A DNA stretch of 64,000 bases from Acetobacter lovaniensis (lineage in GTDB: Bacteria > Pseudomonadota > Alphaproteobacteria > Acetobacterales > Acetobacteraceae), in assembly GCF_014207635.1 (NCBI RefSeq), contig NZ_JACHIE010000007.1, positions 118,558-182,557 on the forward strand. Reading direction: 5' to 3'. The position numbers were made by a program, and so were the translations under genes. The notes under the pieces are model-generated. The model saw nothing but the letters and a program-made list of their open reading frames with translations, was not told where the DNA came from and did no database searches. Position 1 is the first letter of the stretch, and every line of letters starts with the position of its first letter. This document shows, piece by piece, positions 39,977-48,937 of this stretch.

Positions 39977-39993
39977 CATCACCGAAGCATCAC
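39977..39993 (+). promoter_or_regulatory. Possible degenerate Pho box upstream of the porin
   Basis: CATCAC occurs at 39977 and again at 39988, an 11-bp period. The match to CTGTCAC-type half-sites is partial. It sits about 52-68 bases before the porin start. Confidence 0.35.
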
Positions 39994-40044
39994 GCACAAA
40001 GACGTTGTGGCGGGTTATTCACTCCTCATCGTTCTTATCATGGA

Positions 40045-41784
40045 ATGGCCACAATGCGCTGTAACTCGCTTTTTTCCTCTGTTGCTCTAACGTCTTTTAT
40101 GTTGGCTGGAATCGCTCCTGTGGCCGAGGCGGCTTCCACTGAGGATTCCGAAATCCGTTTGCTGCGTGCGGAAATGTCCCAGATGCGTCGGGATATGCAG
40201 CAGCAGATTGTCATCCTCAAGCATCAGCTGGCTAAAAGCGATGCAACCACAACCAAAGGCCGCATGGGTCAGGCAGCTGGTCACGGCCGCCACACCACGC
40301 ATGTTGCCGATGGGGGCTATGACCCGAACGTGCAGTTCGGCGAGCAGGAACCCATGAAAAAGGTTGCGCCCCTGTCTGGCGTGGGCACTCCCCCGTCTGA
40401 CCGTGGTGACACCATGTCCTGGAAAGACTTCAAGGCTGCCACGGCTTCTGATGAAGAAGTACGCATTGGCGGCATGATTGTCGGCTTCCCTAAAGGTCGC
40501 TTTACGGTTTCATCTGAAGATGGTGCGTATGGCTTCTCGGTTGGTCTGGCATTCCATGAAGACTTTGGTGGCTTCCTTGGCGCTGGTCCGCGTAGTGGGG
40601 AAACAAATGGCGATTTCAACAGCTTTACCGAAAACGCCCGCCGTGTCCGTATCCCCTTCACCTTCCGTTACAAAGACTGGGTTGCTAACGTAACGCCAGA
40701 CTTTGGTGCTGGCGGTGCAGACGGTGCGACTTCTGACCAGACCCTGTATGAAGCAAACCTGAACTACACGGGGCTGCACAACACGATCCTGACAGTGGGT
40801 TACTTCCAGCCGCGCGTGACGGAAGAAGATTCCGAAAGCTCGAACGACTTCGAAATGATGGAACGTCCCGCTATTACCGATGCCGTGCGTAAGATTGCGG
40901 CGGGGGATGCGCGCTTCAGCTTTGGTGGCCTGCATTACGAAAAACGCTGGTGGATTGCTGCTTACTTTACGGGGCAGAGCTTTGGCCAGCGCAGCGGCAA
41001 TGCAAGCGCCAACACCAATAATTATGGTTACAACGGGATTGTTAACAGCCAGACGGGCGGCACTTTCCGTGCTGCGGGTCGTCCCTACATGTCCAAAGAT
41101 ATTGATGTGCATGTTGGTATTTCCGCCATTAGCGCTTTCAAGGTGGCAGAAGTCTGCAAATCGGGTTCCGCTTCGTGCAGCAAGTCTTATGGCCCCAGCC
41201 AGTCGCCTGAAGTTAACCTGACCAGCACCAACCTGATTGGCGCGACAATCAACAACGCATCATCTGTCTGGTCTGCCGGTCCGGAACTGGGCTTCCGCTG
41301 GAAGAAAATGGTGCTCAAGGGCGAATACTATAATATTGGCGTCAACCGCAGCAATCAGCCGATTACGGGTGTGACGGAAGCGATGTCGCAGAAAACCGTT
41401 CACCTTCAGGGTTATTATGGTTCTGCCAATTATACACTGTTTGGAAAAGGTCGTGAATATAACATCAAGGAAGGCGCATTCAGCGCACCGGGTGTTGAAC
41501 ACGAATTTGATCCCTCACACGGTTACTGGGGCGCGCTCGAAATTACGGGCCGTTACAGCGTAACCGATTTCAGCGATGTTTCGGCTGATATTCGTGGTGG
41601 CCGTCAAACCGTCTGGTCCGGTGGTATCAACTGGTACCCCAACCGTCACTTCCGTTTCATGCTTGACTTCAACCACTTCATTGTTTCCCGCACGGCTACG
41701 GATGGTGGCATGAGCGCTTTGACGTGGAACAATGCAGGGCGCGATGGCAACTCCTTCGCTGCACGTGTGCAGGCTGCGTTCTAA
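40045..41784 (+). CDS. OprO/OprP-like porin
   Basis: Encodes 579 residues. A signal peptide (1-29, ending A-E-A-A) is followed by a coiled-coil stretch (about 34-62, E-I-R-L-L-R-A-E-M-S-Q-M-R), typical of trimeric phosphate/polyphosphate-selective porins. The rest is a beta-barrel of alternating hydrophobic strands ending in Phe, as expected for an outer-membrane protein. The family and position after pstS suggest an anion channel for phosphate; no cluster of selectivity Lys was verified. Start at 40045, or the ATG at 40054. Confidence 0.8.
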   Translation: MATMRCNSLFSSVALTSFMLAGIAPVAEAASTEDSEIRLLRAEMSQMRRDMQQQIVILKHQLAKSDATTTKGRMGQAAGHGRHTTHVADGGYDPNVQFGEQEPMKKVAPLSGVGTPPSDRGDTMSWKDFKAATASDEEVRIGGMIVGFPKGRFTVSSEDGAYGFSVGLAFHEDFGGFLGAGPRSGETNGDFNSFTENARRVRIPFTFRYKDWVANVTPDFGAGGADGATSDQTLYEANLNYTGLHNTILTVGYFQPRVTEEDSESSNDFEMMERPAITDAVRKIAAGDARFSFGGLHYEKRWWIAAYFTGQSFGQRSGNASANTNNYGYNGIVNSQTGGTFRAAGRPYMSKDIDVHVGISAISAFKVAEVCKSGSASCSKSYGPSQSPEVNLTSTNLIGATINNASSVWSAGPELGFRWKKMVLKGEYYNIGVNRSNQPITGVTEAMSQKTVHLQGYYGSANYTLFGKGREYNIKEGAFSAPGVEHEFDPSHGYWGALEITGRYSVTDFSDVSADIRGGRQTVWSGGINWYPNRHFRFMLDFNHFIVSRTATDGGMSALTWNNAGRDGNSFAARVQAAF

Positions 41785-41824
41785 AGTTTCTGCCTCTGGC
41801 GTGAGCCAGATATTCAGTATGGAA

Positions 41825-41855
41825 AAGGGCCATTCTTTTGAATGGCCCTTTTTTT
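41825..41855 (+). terminator. Terminator after the porin
   Basis: A 10-bp perfect stem (41825-41834 with 41841-41850) runs directly into a T-tract ending at 41855. Confidence 0.9.
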
Positions 41856-41913
41856 ATGCGCAGGTATGAAAGTATTTTTTAACCCGCCTGCTAAGGGACG
41901 GTCTTTCAGTAAC

Positions 41914-41951
41914 ACCGTGCGTATGGGGTAAGCGGTTTACCAACGCACGGT
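41914..41951. other. Long imperfect hairpin
   Basis: Outer arms of 9 bp (41914-41922 with 41943-41951) enclose an inner GGTAA/TTACC stem. No T-run follows on either strand. It lies between the porin and the lipoprotein gene and may stabilise or end a transcript. Confidence 0.35.
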
Positions 41952-41988
41952 CTATACTGGGTGTGTTCCCCTGCAGAGGCCAGGCGCT

Positions 41989-42432
41989 CTAGCGGACGTA
42001 GCCGTAAGCGGGCTGGGGAGCGGGCAGGACGTTTTTGTAGGCAATCATGCAGGCCACATAGGCATTGTTATACTGCGTTTGAATGCCGCCCTGCTGGCTG
42101 TTGGAATAGAGACTTCCGCCCAGACCGCCACCCATGGCCCCTGCGGCGGCCCCAATGCCCGCACCGGCGCCACCGCCTGCGGCGGCCCCAAGTCCAGCAC
42201 CCAGAGCAGTTGCGGCCAGACCGCCGTAAATGGCTTTATGATTCTGGCGTTCGGCCTGCCCCTGCACGGCGGCGGCAGCCTGAGAGCGGCAGAAATTCTG
42301 TTCCTGCAGGAATTGTCCATACTCCTTGCCCGGACCGGGGAGGACCTGCGCGGTTGGCCCCATTGGAGTTTCCGCACAGCCAGCCAGTAAAAGAACGGGC
42401 AAAAAAACAATGGGAAGTGCTATAAACTTCAT
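41989..42432 (-). CDS. Glycine-zipper lipoprotein
   Basis: Encodes 147 residues. The signal peptide ends in a clear lipobox L-L-A-G-C at about residues 15-19, so Cys19 is lipidated. A Gln-rich middle with one Cys is followed by a long Gly/Ala zipper (about 70-107, many G-x-x-x-G steps), the pattern of SmpA- or RcnB-like outer-membrane anchors. The end is Tyr-rich. It could be an envelope-spanning or osmotic-stress lipoprotein; no specific family is certain. Confidence 0.7.
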   Translation of the reverse strand: MKFIALPIVFLPVLLLAGCAETPMGPTAQVLPGPGKEYGQFLQEQNFCRSQAAAAVQGQAERQNHKAIYGGLAATALGAGLGAAAGGGAGAGIGAAAGAMGGGLGGSLYSNSQQGGIQTQYNNAYVACMIAYKNVLPAPQPAYGYVR

Positions 42433-42575
42433 CTCACTTACTCCAGATTATATTGGACGATGTTAGTGTGAGAGAAGTATGTCATTTTTTTTCTAGTATA
42501 GGAATAATAGAAAATGCGGGGAGCAGGGCCGCCAGCCCCGAGCAACCCTTGTTCACCTTAATCTGACGTGCAAGC

Positions 42576-43883
42576 CTAGAGGGGTGTGTTAAGCCGCGTG
42601 ACCAGCAACTGGTTGATGCGGAAGCCTTCCACGTCCACCACTTCAAACCGGAATCCCGCTGCATCGACCCTGTCGGTCTTGCGGGCCATACGGCGCAGGC
42701 GGTGCATGATAAAGCCGCTGATTGTATCAAACTGTTCATGGTCGGGCAGGTTTGCAATATCCAGCTCACGCATGACTTCCCCAATGGGGGCCGCGCCATC
42801 CACCAGCCAGGAATTGGCGTCACGCTGGACAATGGCCTGTTCCTCAAACGGGCTGGCCAGTCCGTCCATGAGCACGCCCATGATGTCCTTGAAGGTGATC
42901 AGTCCTACAACCAGCCCGTATTCGTTGACCACCAGTGCAAAACCTACGCCAGATGTGTCAAACTGGGCCAGTGTATCCCACAGGTTCAGTGTTTCGGGCA
43001 CGGAGGATACGTCCCGTCGCATACGGGCGATGGGGTTGGAGTGCGGGCGGCCCGATGGAGCGGTGGAGGGGTCCACGACCGAGGCCAGAACGTCTTCCGC
43101 ACGGATGGAGCCTATCACCTTATCCAGTCCGCCATTGCATAGCGGGTAGCGTGAATAGGGTTCCATGCGCACTTTTTCGTGGTTGTGCTCTGGTGTGTCC
43201 TGAATATCGAGAAAAATGATCTCGTCCCGTGGTGTCATGGCGGATGTAACGGAACGGTCCTGAAGTCCCAGCACGTTCTCGATCATCTGGTGTTCCTGCT
43301 GGAGCAGGGCGCCAGAGGCGGTGCCCGCAGCCAGAATGGCATGCAGGTCCTCAGGTGTTACGGGTTCCACCGCCGAGGCTGCCGGGATTTTGAGCGCTTT
43401 GAGCACCACATCGGAAATTTTGGAAAAAACCCAGACAACCGGGTAGAGAATCCGTAGCGCCAGCCGTGGGAACCAGCCTACGGCAAGGGCCACCTTGTCC
43501 GGGTTGTTCATGGCGACCCGTTTGGGCAACAGGTCGGCAAACAGTACGAACATGCCGGTGACAAAAATAAAGCTTAGGGTGGAGGCCAGATTTTGTGCCC
43601 ACCAGTTGGAGAGCTTCCATTGGGTGAAAAAATCAGCCAGCGGGGGAGACAGCATTTCGGAACTGACAATACCGCCCATAATCCCCACGCCGTTCAGGCA
43701 GATCTGGATAACGGTTATAACCTGTCCGCTGTTGCGGCGGAGTGCCAGAAAAGCCTGGGCACGTGGGTCTCCTGCTTCTGCGCGGCTGCGGAGCCTGACT
43801 TCCCGGGCGGCAGCAAAGGAGATTTCGGAAAGCGCGATCAGGATACTGATCACGATAAGCAGAACAAGGGTCAGCAGACCCAT
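42576..43883 (-). CDS. YtfL/PaeA-type CNNM-CBS membrane protein (putative polyamine exporter)
   Basis: Encodes 435 residues. Four hydrophobic helices form the DUF21/CNNM domain (about 1-185), with S-E-I-S-F-A-A, V-I-Q-I-C-L-N-G-V and L-F-A-D-L-L-P-K-R. Two CBS motifs (about 200-330) and a CorC_HlyC domain follow. The end V-D-G-A-A-P-I-G-E-V and F-E-V-V-D-V-E-G-F-R-I-N-Q-L-L-V-T-R closely resembles E. coli YtfL (PaeA), a cadaverine/putrescine exporter. The frame extends upstream to a TTG at 43940, but alignment with YtfL favours the Met at 43883. Ion efflux is an alternative for the superfamily. Confidence 0.8.
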   Translation of the reverse strand: MGLLTLVLLIVISILIALSEISFAAAREVRLRSRAEAGDPRAQAFLALRRNSGQVITVIQICLNGVGIMGGIVSSEMLSPPLADFFTQWKLSNWWAQNLASTLSFIFVTGMFVLFADLLPKRVAMNNPDKVALAVGWFPRLALRILYPVVWVFSKISDVVLKALKIPAASAVEPVTPEDLHAILAAGTASGALLQQEHQMIENVLGLQDRSVTSAMTPRDEIIFLDIQDTPEHNHEKVRMEPYSRYPLCNGGLDKVIGSIRAEDVLASVVDPSTAPSGRPHSNPIARMRRDVSSVPETLNLWDTLAQFDTSGVGFALVVNEYGLVVGLITFKDIMGVLMDGLASPFEEQAIVQRDANSWLVDGAAPIGEVMRELDIANLPDHEQFDTISGFIMHRLRRMARKTDRVDAAGFRFEVVDVEGFRINQLLVTRLNTPL

Positions 43884-43982
43884 TATAAACAGAAGCAAGA
43901 GAACGTCCGCTATACGGTTAGAATGCCGCAGTATGGACAAAAAGTGTGTCGCTGGCCAGCGTGATTCCGGATTGTATTTTTT

Positions 43983-43998
43983 ATGTCACGCATGACAT
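43983..43998. promoter_or_regulatory. Palindrome in the divergent promoter region
   Basis: ATGTCA at 43983-43988 and TGACAT at 43993-43998 with a CGCA centre form a 16-bp perfect palindrome. It lies between the YtfL-like gene and the reductase, where an operator for both could sit. Confidence 0.35.
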
Positions 43999-44100
43999 GC
44001 GAAAGACTTCAAAATTCTGTCAGCACGGGACCCAGAGGCTTTGCGTGCGTTGGTGAAGAGTTAGTGTGCCATGTTGTTCTCTTCGGCCGGATAAAAATTG

Positions 44101-45075
44101 ATGTTTGATGCGCTTTATCTTGAACAGGCAGGTCAGACGGCCACCCTGCGGAAACTGCCCGAAAATGCCTTGCCGGACGAGGAGGTGACAGTCCGTGTTC
44201 ACTGGTCGGGCCTGAATTACAAGGATGCGCTGGCCATTACCGGGCGTGGTCCTGTGGTGCGGGCATGGCCAATGGTGCCGGGGATTGATTTTGCTGGCGT
44301 GGTCGAGCGCTCTTCCAGTCCCGATTTTACAGTCGGGCAGCAGGTTATGCTGAATGGCTGGGGTGTGGGCGAAAAGCACTGGGGCGGCCTTGCGCAAAAA
44401 GCCAGCGTTCCCGGAGCATGGTTGCTGCCTTTGCCGCAGGGTTTGGACGCCCGGCAGGTTCTGGCGCTGGGCACGGCGGGTTTTACGGCCATGCTGTGCG
44501 TACAGGCACTGGTGCGTGAAGGTGTGGAACCCGCTTCCGGCCCGGTTCTGGTCACTGGTGCTACGGGTGGGGTTGGCAGTGTGGCGGTCATGCTTCTGGC
44601 CCGACTGGGGTATGAGGTTGTGGCGGTAACCGGCCGTCTGGAAGAACAACCCTACCTGCAAAGGCTTGGGGCTTCCGAGGTGCTTGCGCGTTCGCATTTT
44701 GAAATGCCCTCCCGCCCATTGGAAAAAGCCCGCTGGGCGGGGGCGGTGGATGTGGTGGGCGGGCAGGTTCTGGCTTCTGTCTGCGCATCCATGAAGCCGC
44801 AGGGCGTGGTAACGGCCTGCGGTCTGGCGGGGGGAATGGCGTTCCCTGCGACTGTTGCCCCCTTTATCCTGCGCGGCGTAACGCTGGTGGGCATAGATAG
44901 TGTGATGTGTCCCAAGGAGGTCCGGCAGGACATGTGGGATCGTCTGGCGCTCTTGGTGAACAGGGACCTGCTGGCGGAAATGACTCGGGTTATCCCTTTG
45001 TCAGGCGCCGTAGCTGCGGCCACGGACCTGCTGGATGGCAAAATAAAAGGCCGTGTTGTGGTTGAGGTGCCATGA
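44101..45075 (+). CDS. YhdH/AcuI-type quinone/acryloyl-CoA reductase
   Basis: Encodes 324 residues of the medium-chain dehydrogenase superfamily without zinc ligands: W-S-G-L-N-Y-K-D-A-L-A-I-T-G, V-P-G-I-D-F-A-G-V-V, G-W-G-V-G-E, the NADPH loop V-T-G-A-T-G-G-V-G-S-V-A near 157, and the long A-G-G-M-A-F-P-A-T-V-A-P-F-I-L-R-G-V end. This combination is typical of YhdH/AcuI, which reduces acryloyl-CoA. Substrate here is not proven. The ATG at 44101 is used. Confidence 0.88.
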   Translation: MFDALYLEQAGQTATLRKLPENALPDEEVTVRVHWSGLNYKDALAITGRGPVVRAWPMVPGIDFAGVVERSSSPDFTVGQQVMLNGWGVGEKHWGGLAQKASVPGAWLLPLPQGLDARQVLALGTAGFTAMLCVQALVREGVEPASGPVLVTGATGGVGSVAVMLLARLGYEVVAVTGRLEEQPYLQRLGASEVLARSHFEMPSRPLEKARWAGAVDVVGGQVLASVCASMKPQGVVTACGLAGGMAFPATVAPFILRGVTLVGIDSVMCPKEVRQDMWDRLALLVNRDLLAEMTRVIPLSGAVAAATDLLDGKIKGRVVVEVP

Positions 45076-45482
45076 GTCGCAGTGTTTTTGGCAAAATCTG
45101 ACGCGGCTGATCATTATTTTAGGCATATGATAATTTATAGAATAATGTAACTATTTTGGTTTTTGTGCGGTTGTGTGAAAATTTTGGAAGGCGAATGGAC
45201 TACACAATCGTATAAAAACCGATAAAATAGTGATCTGTTTACAACAGAAAAACAAAACGTGCATTTAAGATAAATGAATATCCATATTTATTTGTCTGTA
45301 TGGAAGATATTAACCAGATTTAAATGCTATCGTGGGAATTGTTCAAAATATCTTTCTGGGTTGGGGAGAGAGTAGCTCTTTCTTGCAGTTGAGAAAATTC
45401 TCAACTCCGCATCGCTCTTGACTAAAGTTACAGATAAATGTAACTAACGGAATTGTTAATAAAATTATGTAAGTATTGAGCC
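45076..45482 (+). promoter_or_regulatory. AT-rich promoter region of the cyd operon
   Basis: This 407-bp gap holds no convincing gene. TTGACT at 45418-45423 and TAACTA at 45441-45446 are spaced 17 bp, a good sigma-70 promoter. Two inverted repeats occur: a 9-2-9 palindrome at 45387-45406 (arms AGTTGAGAA and TTCTCAACT) and a 7-6-7 repeat at 45426-45445 (arms AGTTACA and TGTAACT), which fills the space between the -35 and -10 boxes. Binding by a repressor there would block polymerase. Neither is a canonical FNR site. Confidence 0.65.
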
Positions 45483-47180
45483 ATGGACGCCACACCCGCC
45501 CGATCAGACGGCGCAGATATGACAAAGGGACTGGCCCGTCAGGTGCGTGGCTGGTTGCTTGGTTCTGTTGTGTGTGGCGGTGTGTCGGCTGTTCTGCTGG
45601 TGTGCCAGTTTATCCTGCTGGCCCATCTTGTGGATGATCTGGCCTTCCATGGTCGTGGTCTGGGGACGGAAATTTCTGTGTTCGGGCTGATCCTGGCCTG
45701 CCTTGTGGGGCAGGTGGGGGCACGTTTTGCGTCTGATATTATGGGAACGCAGGCGGGTCTGCGGGTGGCGGGCCATGTTCGGGGGCGGCTGCTGACGCAC
45801 CTGCTTGCGGCGGGTCCCGTGGTGTGCGCTGGTGTGCCCGCAGGGGAGATCGTGACCACGTTTACAGAGGGCGCGCGCGCGCTGGTCCCCTATTTTGCCC
45901 GGTATGTGCCTTCTGCCGCCATGATGGTGGTGTTGCCACTCCTTATTCTGGCGGTGGTGGCGGGGGTGGATGGGTGGAGCTTTGTCGTGCTTGCCTGCAC
46001 TGGTCCGCTTGTGCCGGTTTTTATGGTGTTTGTGGGCTATGGCGCGCAAACCATCATGGACCGGCGGTGGCGGGAACTGTCCCTGCTCGGGGGGAGTTTT
46101 CTGGACGCGCTGCGAGGGTTGAAAACCCTGCGTCTGTTTGGCCGCACGCAGGACAGTCTGGACCGGATTACCAGACTGGCGGAGGCGCATGGACGCACCA
46201 CTTTGTCTGTCATGAAGGTGGCGTTCCTGACATCGGCCTCACTGGAGTTTTTCTCCAGCCTGTCCATTGCTCTGGTCGCCGTTGTTTTTGGCACACGCCT
46301 GCTGGCTGGTACTGCGGATTTTCGGTCTGCTTTTCTGGTTCTCTTGCTGGCTCCAGAATATTTTATGCCTTTGCGGACATTTTCTGCCAGTTACCACGCG
46401 CGCCAGAACGCCCGGGCGGCCATGGAGCATATGGGTAAACTGTTTGCCCTGCCAGCGCAGGCAGGGCGTTACGGTATGCAGACACCGCAGCCGGTTGGGA
46501 GTGTTGGCGCTCTGGCATGCACCGGGCTTGAGGTGCATACCCCCGATGGCACAACTGTTTTGCAGCATGTCACCTGCCATTTTGCACGTAACCGCCTGAC
46601 TGTTTTAACGGGGGCGAGTGGTGCGGGCAAAACCACGCTGCTCAATACCCTGTTAGGTTTTTTGCAGCCTGTTGCCGGACGTCTGGAAGCGTATGATACA
46701 TCCGGACGGCCCATGGCGCTTGATGGTGTGCGCATGGCCTGGGTCCCGCAGCATCCGCTTATGATTTTTGGCACTGTGGCTGATAACCTGCGTCTGGGTG
46801 TGACGGGTGCGGATATGCAGCAGTTGCGGCAGGCAGCAGAGCTGGCGGATGCGCTGGGATTTATAGAAGCCCTGCCCGATGGGTTTGAGACGCATATAGG
46901 CGAACGGGGCAGCCGCCTGTCCGGTGGTCAGGTCCGCCGTCTGGCTCTGGCGCGGGCCTTGCTGCAAAACCCGGATGTTCTGGTGCTGGACGAGCCCACA
47001 GCAGGGCTGGACGTGGTGAGTGCATTGCATGTGGCCAATGCCCTGCGCCGGTGTGTAGCCGGGCGCATTGTAGTGGTTGCAACGCACCGGCAGGCGCTGG
47101 CTGACCGGGCAGATGTGCTGCTGCATGTGGCTGGCGGCACGGTAGAGAGTCTTCCCGTGCAGAAGGAGACTGTTGCATGA
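45483..47180 (+). CDS. cydD: Thiol reductant ABC exporter CydD
   Basis: Encodes 565 residues. Six hydrophobic helices (about 28-310) precede the ATPase, which has Walker A G-A-S-G-A-G-K-T-T near 376, the signature L-S-G-G-Q-V-R-R-L near 479 and Walker B V-L-V-L-D-E-P-T-A. With CydC it exports glutathione and cysteine and is needed for cytochrome bd assembly. Its end overlaps cydC by four bases. The ribosome site for the ATG at 45483 is weak; an in-frame ATG at 45519 is possible. Confidence 0.93.
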   Translation: MDATPARSDGADMTKGLARQVRGWLLGSVVCGGVSAVLLVCQFILLAHLVDDLAFHGRGLGTEISVFGLILACLVGQVGARFASDIMGTQAGLRVAGHVRGRLLTHLLAAGPVVCAGVPAGEIVTTFTEGARALVPYFARYVPSAAMMVVLPLLILAVVAGVDGWSFVVLACTGPLVPVFMVFVGYGAQTIMDRRWRELSLLGGSFLDALRGLKTLRLFGRTQDSLDRITRLAEAHGRTTLSVMKVAFLTSASLEFFSSLSIALVAVVFGTRLLAGTADFRSAFLVLLLAPEYFMPLRTFSASYHARQNARAAMEHMGKLFALPAQAGRYGMQTPQPVGSVGALACTGLEVHTPDGTTVLQHVTCHFARNRLTVLTGASGAGKTTLLNTLLGFLQPVAGRLEAYDTSGRPMALDGVRMAWVPQHPLMIFGTVADNLRLGVTGADMQQLRQAAELADALGFIEALPDGFETHIGERGSRLSGGQVRRLALARALLQNPDVLVLDEPTAGLDVVSALHVANALRRCVAGRIVVVATHRQALADRADVLLHVAGGTVESLPVQKETVA

Positions 47181-48898
47181 CCATGCCGCAAGACTCTTTG
47201 GCCGGTGGCGCGCAAGGTTTTTTCCGTCTTTCGGTAGGGCTGCGCTGGCGTCTGGCTCTGGGTGTAGGGTTTGCCTGTGCTGCGGCTCTGGCCAGTTTTG
47301 GGCTGCTGTTTCTGTCAGGCTGGCTGCTGGCGGGGGCAGCGGTTGCAGGGCTGGGTGGGCAAGCCGTGGCGCGGGCCTTCAATATTGTGCTGCCAGCAAC
47401 CGGTGTGCGGTTTTTTGCCATGGTCCGCATTCTGGCCCGCTATCTGGAGCGGGTTGTGGCGCATGATGGTGCTCTCCGTCTGGGCGGGCATTTGCGCGCA
47501 TGGGTTTACGCACGCCTTGCCCCGCTTGCCCCTGCCGGGTTGGTGGACCAGCAGGGCGGTGACCTGCTGGGGCGCTTTGTCTCTGATACGGACAAAGTGG
47601 CGGCATATTACACGGATGTCGCACTGCCCTTTTTGCGGGCGTTGCTGTGTGGTGTTGTGTTTGTAGGCGTATTCGCCTGCTTTACGCTCCCTGCGGCAGC
47701 GCTTCTGGCCGCAGGGCTGTTGCTTGGCGGTGTTCTGGTCCCCTTGCTGGCTGGCCCTGCAATGGACCGGCTGGTGCGGGTAGAGGCCGAACAGCAGAGC
47801 CACATTCAGGCGGAACTGGCGCAAACACTCCAGAATATGGGGGAATACCTGCTTTTGGATGCCGCCAGTGGCCGGGCCAGACTGTGGCAGGTGCAGCAGG
47901 CCGGAATGGATAAGGCGTGCTGGAAGCTGGATGTGCTGGAAAGTGCCGCGCGGGGGCTGATAACCCTTATCACCTTTGCTACGGCGCTGGGGGTTCTGGT
48001 TCTGGCTGTGAATGCCTGCCGGGCGGGGCAACTGAGTGTTGCGGAAGTTCCCATGCTGGTGCTGGGGGTTCTGGCTGCTTTTGATGTGGCGGCCCCTTTG
48101 CCTCTGGCGCGTCAGGCCGCAGCGCAGGCAAAGCTTGCCACCATGCGGCTGGATGCTGCCTGCCCCCCCAGCGCGCCACGCCCCGTGGTGCAGGGGGCAG
48201 ACCTCCCGCACGCACCATATGATCTGGTGGTGCGTGACCTGAGTTTTGCATACCCGAAAACTGTAAGCCCTGTTTTGCAGAATGCTAACCTGATCATCCG
48301 TCAGGGTGAGCATGTGGGGCTGATCGGACCTTCCGGTATTGGCAAAAGTAGCCTGATCAACCTGCTCTTTGGCTTTTACGTGCCTGATAGTGGCAGTATC
48401 AGCTTTGGCGGGGTGGATGTGAGCACACTGTGTGCAGAAGATATGGCAGCTTTTGTAAGTGTGGCCGCACAGGACTTCCACCTGTTTGCAGGTACACTCA
48501 GGGACAACCTCCTGCTGGCCGCCCCACATGCCACGGAGCAGGAGCTTGCAGATGTGCTGGAAACAGCACAACTTACACAGTTTATTCAGTCTTTACCACA
48601 GGGTTTGCAAACCTGGGTTGGTAATGATGGCCTGCGCCTTTCCGGTGGGCAAGCGCGCAGGGTAGCGGTGGCTCAGGCCCTGTTACGCGGCACACCATGG
48701 CTTGTTCTGGACGAGCCAACCGAAGGGCTGGATGCTCCTCTGGAGCAGGCCCTCATGGCCGCGCTGGTACAGCGGTGTGAGCGCACAACCATTGTATGCA
48801 TGACCCACCGGCAGGCGGTGCTTCCGTTCATGCACAGGGTTATCAGGGTGGAGGACGCGTGTTTTCGCCCCGGAGGAGGGAGCGACATGAAGAGCTGA
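47177..48898 (+). CDS. cydC: Thiol reductant ABC exporter CydC
   Basis: Encodes 573 residues with the ATGA overlap from cydD. Membrane helices span about 20-330, the Walker A loop G-P-S-G-I-G-K-S-S is near 385, and the signature L-S-G-G-Q-A-R-R-V-A-V near 488 is followed by L-V-L-D-E-P-T-E-G-L-D. It forms a heterodimer with CydD in the inner membrane. cydA begins 39 bases downstream, giving a cydDCAB order, as in several Acetobacteraceae. Confidence 0.93.
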   Translation: MTMPQDSLAGGAQGFFRLSVGLRWRLALGVGFACAAALASFGLLFLSGWLLAGAAVAGLGGQAVARAFNIVLPATGVRFFAMVRILARYLERVVAHDGALRLGGHLRAWVYARLAPLAPAGLVDQQGGDLLGRFVSDTDKVAAYYTDVALPFLRALLCGVVFVGVFACFTLPAAALLAAGLLLGGVLVPLLAGPAMDRLVRVEAEQQSHIQAELAQTLQNMGEYLLLDAASGRARLWQVQQAGMDKACWKLDVLESAARGLITLITFATALGVLVLAVNACRAGQLSVAEVPMLVLGVLAAFDVAAPLPLARQAAAQAKLATMRLDAACPPSAPRPVVQGADLPHAPYDLVVRDLSFAYPKTVSPVLQNANLIIRQGEHVGLIGPSGIGKSSLINLLFGFYVPDSGSISFGGVDVSTLCAEDMAAFVSVAAQDFHLFAGTLRDNLLLAAPHATEQELADVLETAQLTQFIQSLPQGLQTWVGNDGLRLSGGQARRVAVAQALLRGTPWLVLDEPTEGLDAPLEQALMAALVQRCERTTIVCMTHRQAVLPFMHRVIRVEDACFRPGGGSDMKS

Positions 48899-48937
48899 AA
48901 GTGAAAAACGCTTTTATTCAGTAATAAGGTTAAAAAA

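Noticed and set aside
43884..43940. An N-terminal extension of the YtfL-like protein from a TTG codon
   Set aside because: It has no ribosome site, and alignment with E. coli YtfL begins at the Met at 43883.
45387..45406. An FNR site at the cyd promoter
   Set aside because: The half-sites TTGAG and CTCAA are separated by six bases rather than the four in the FNR consensus, and lack the terminal T/A.
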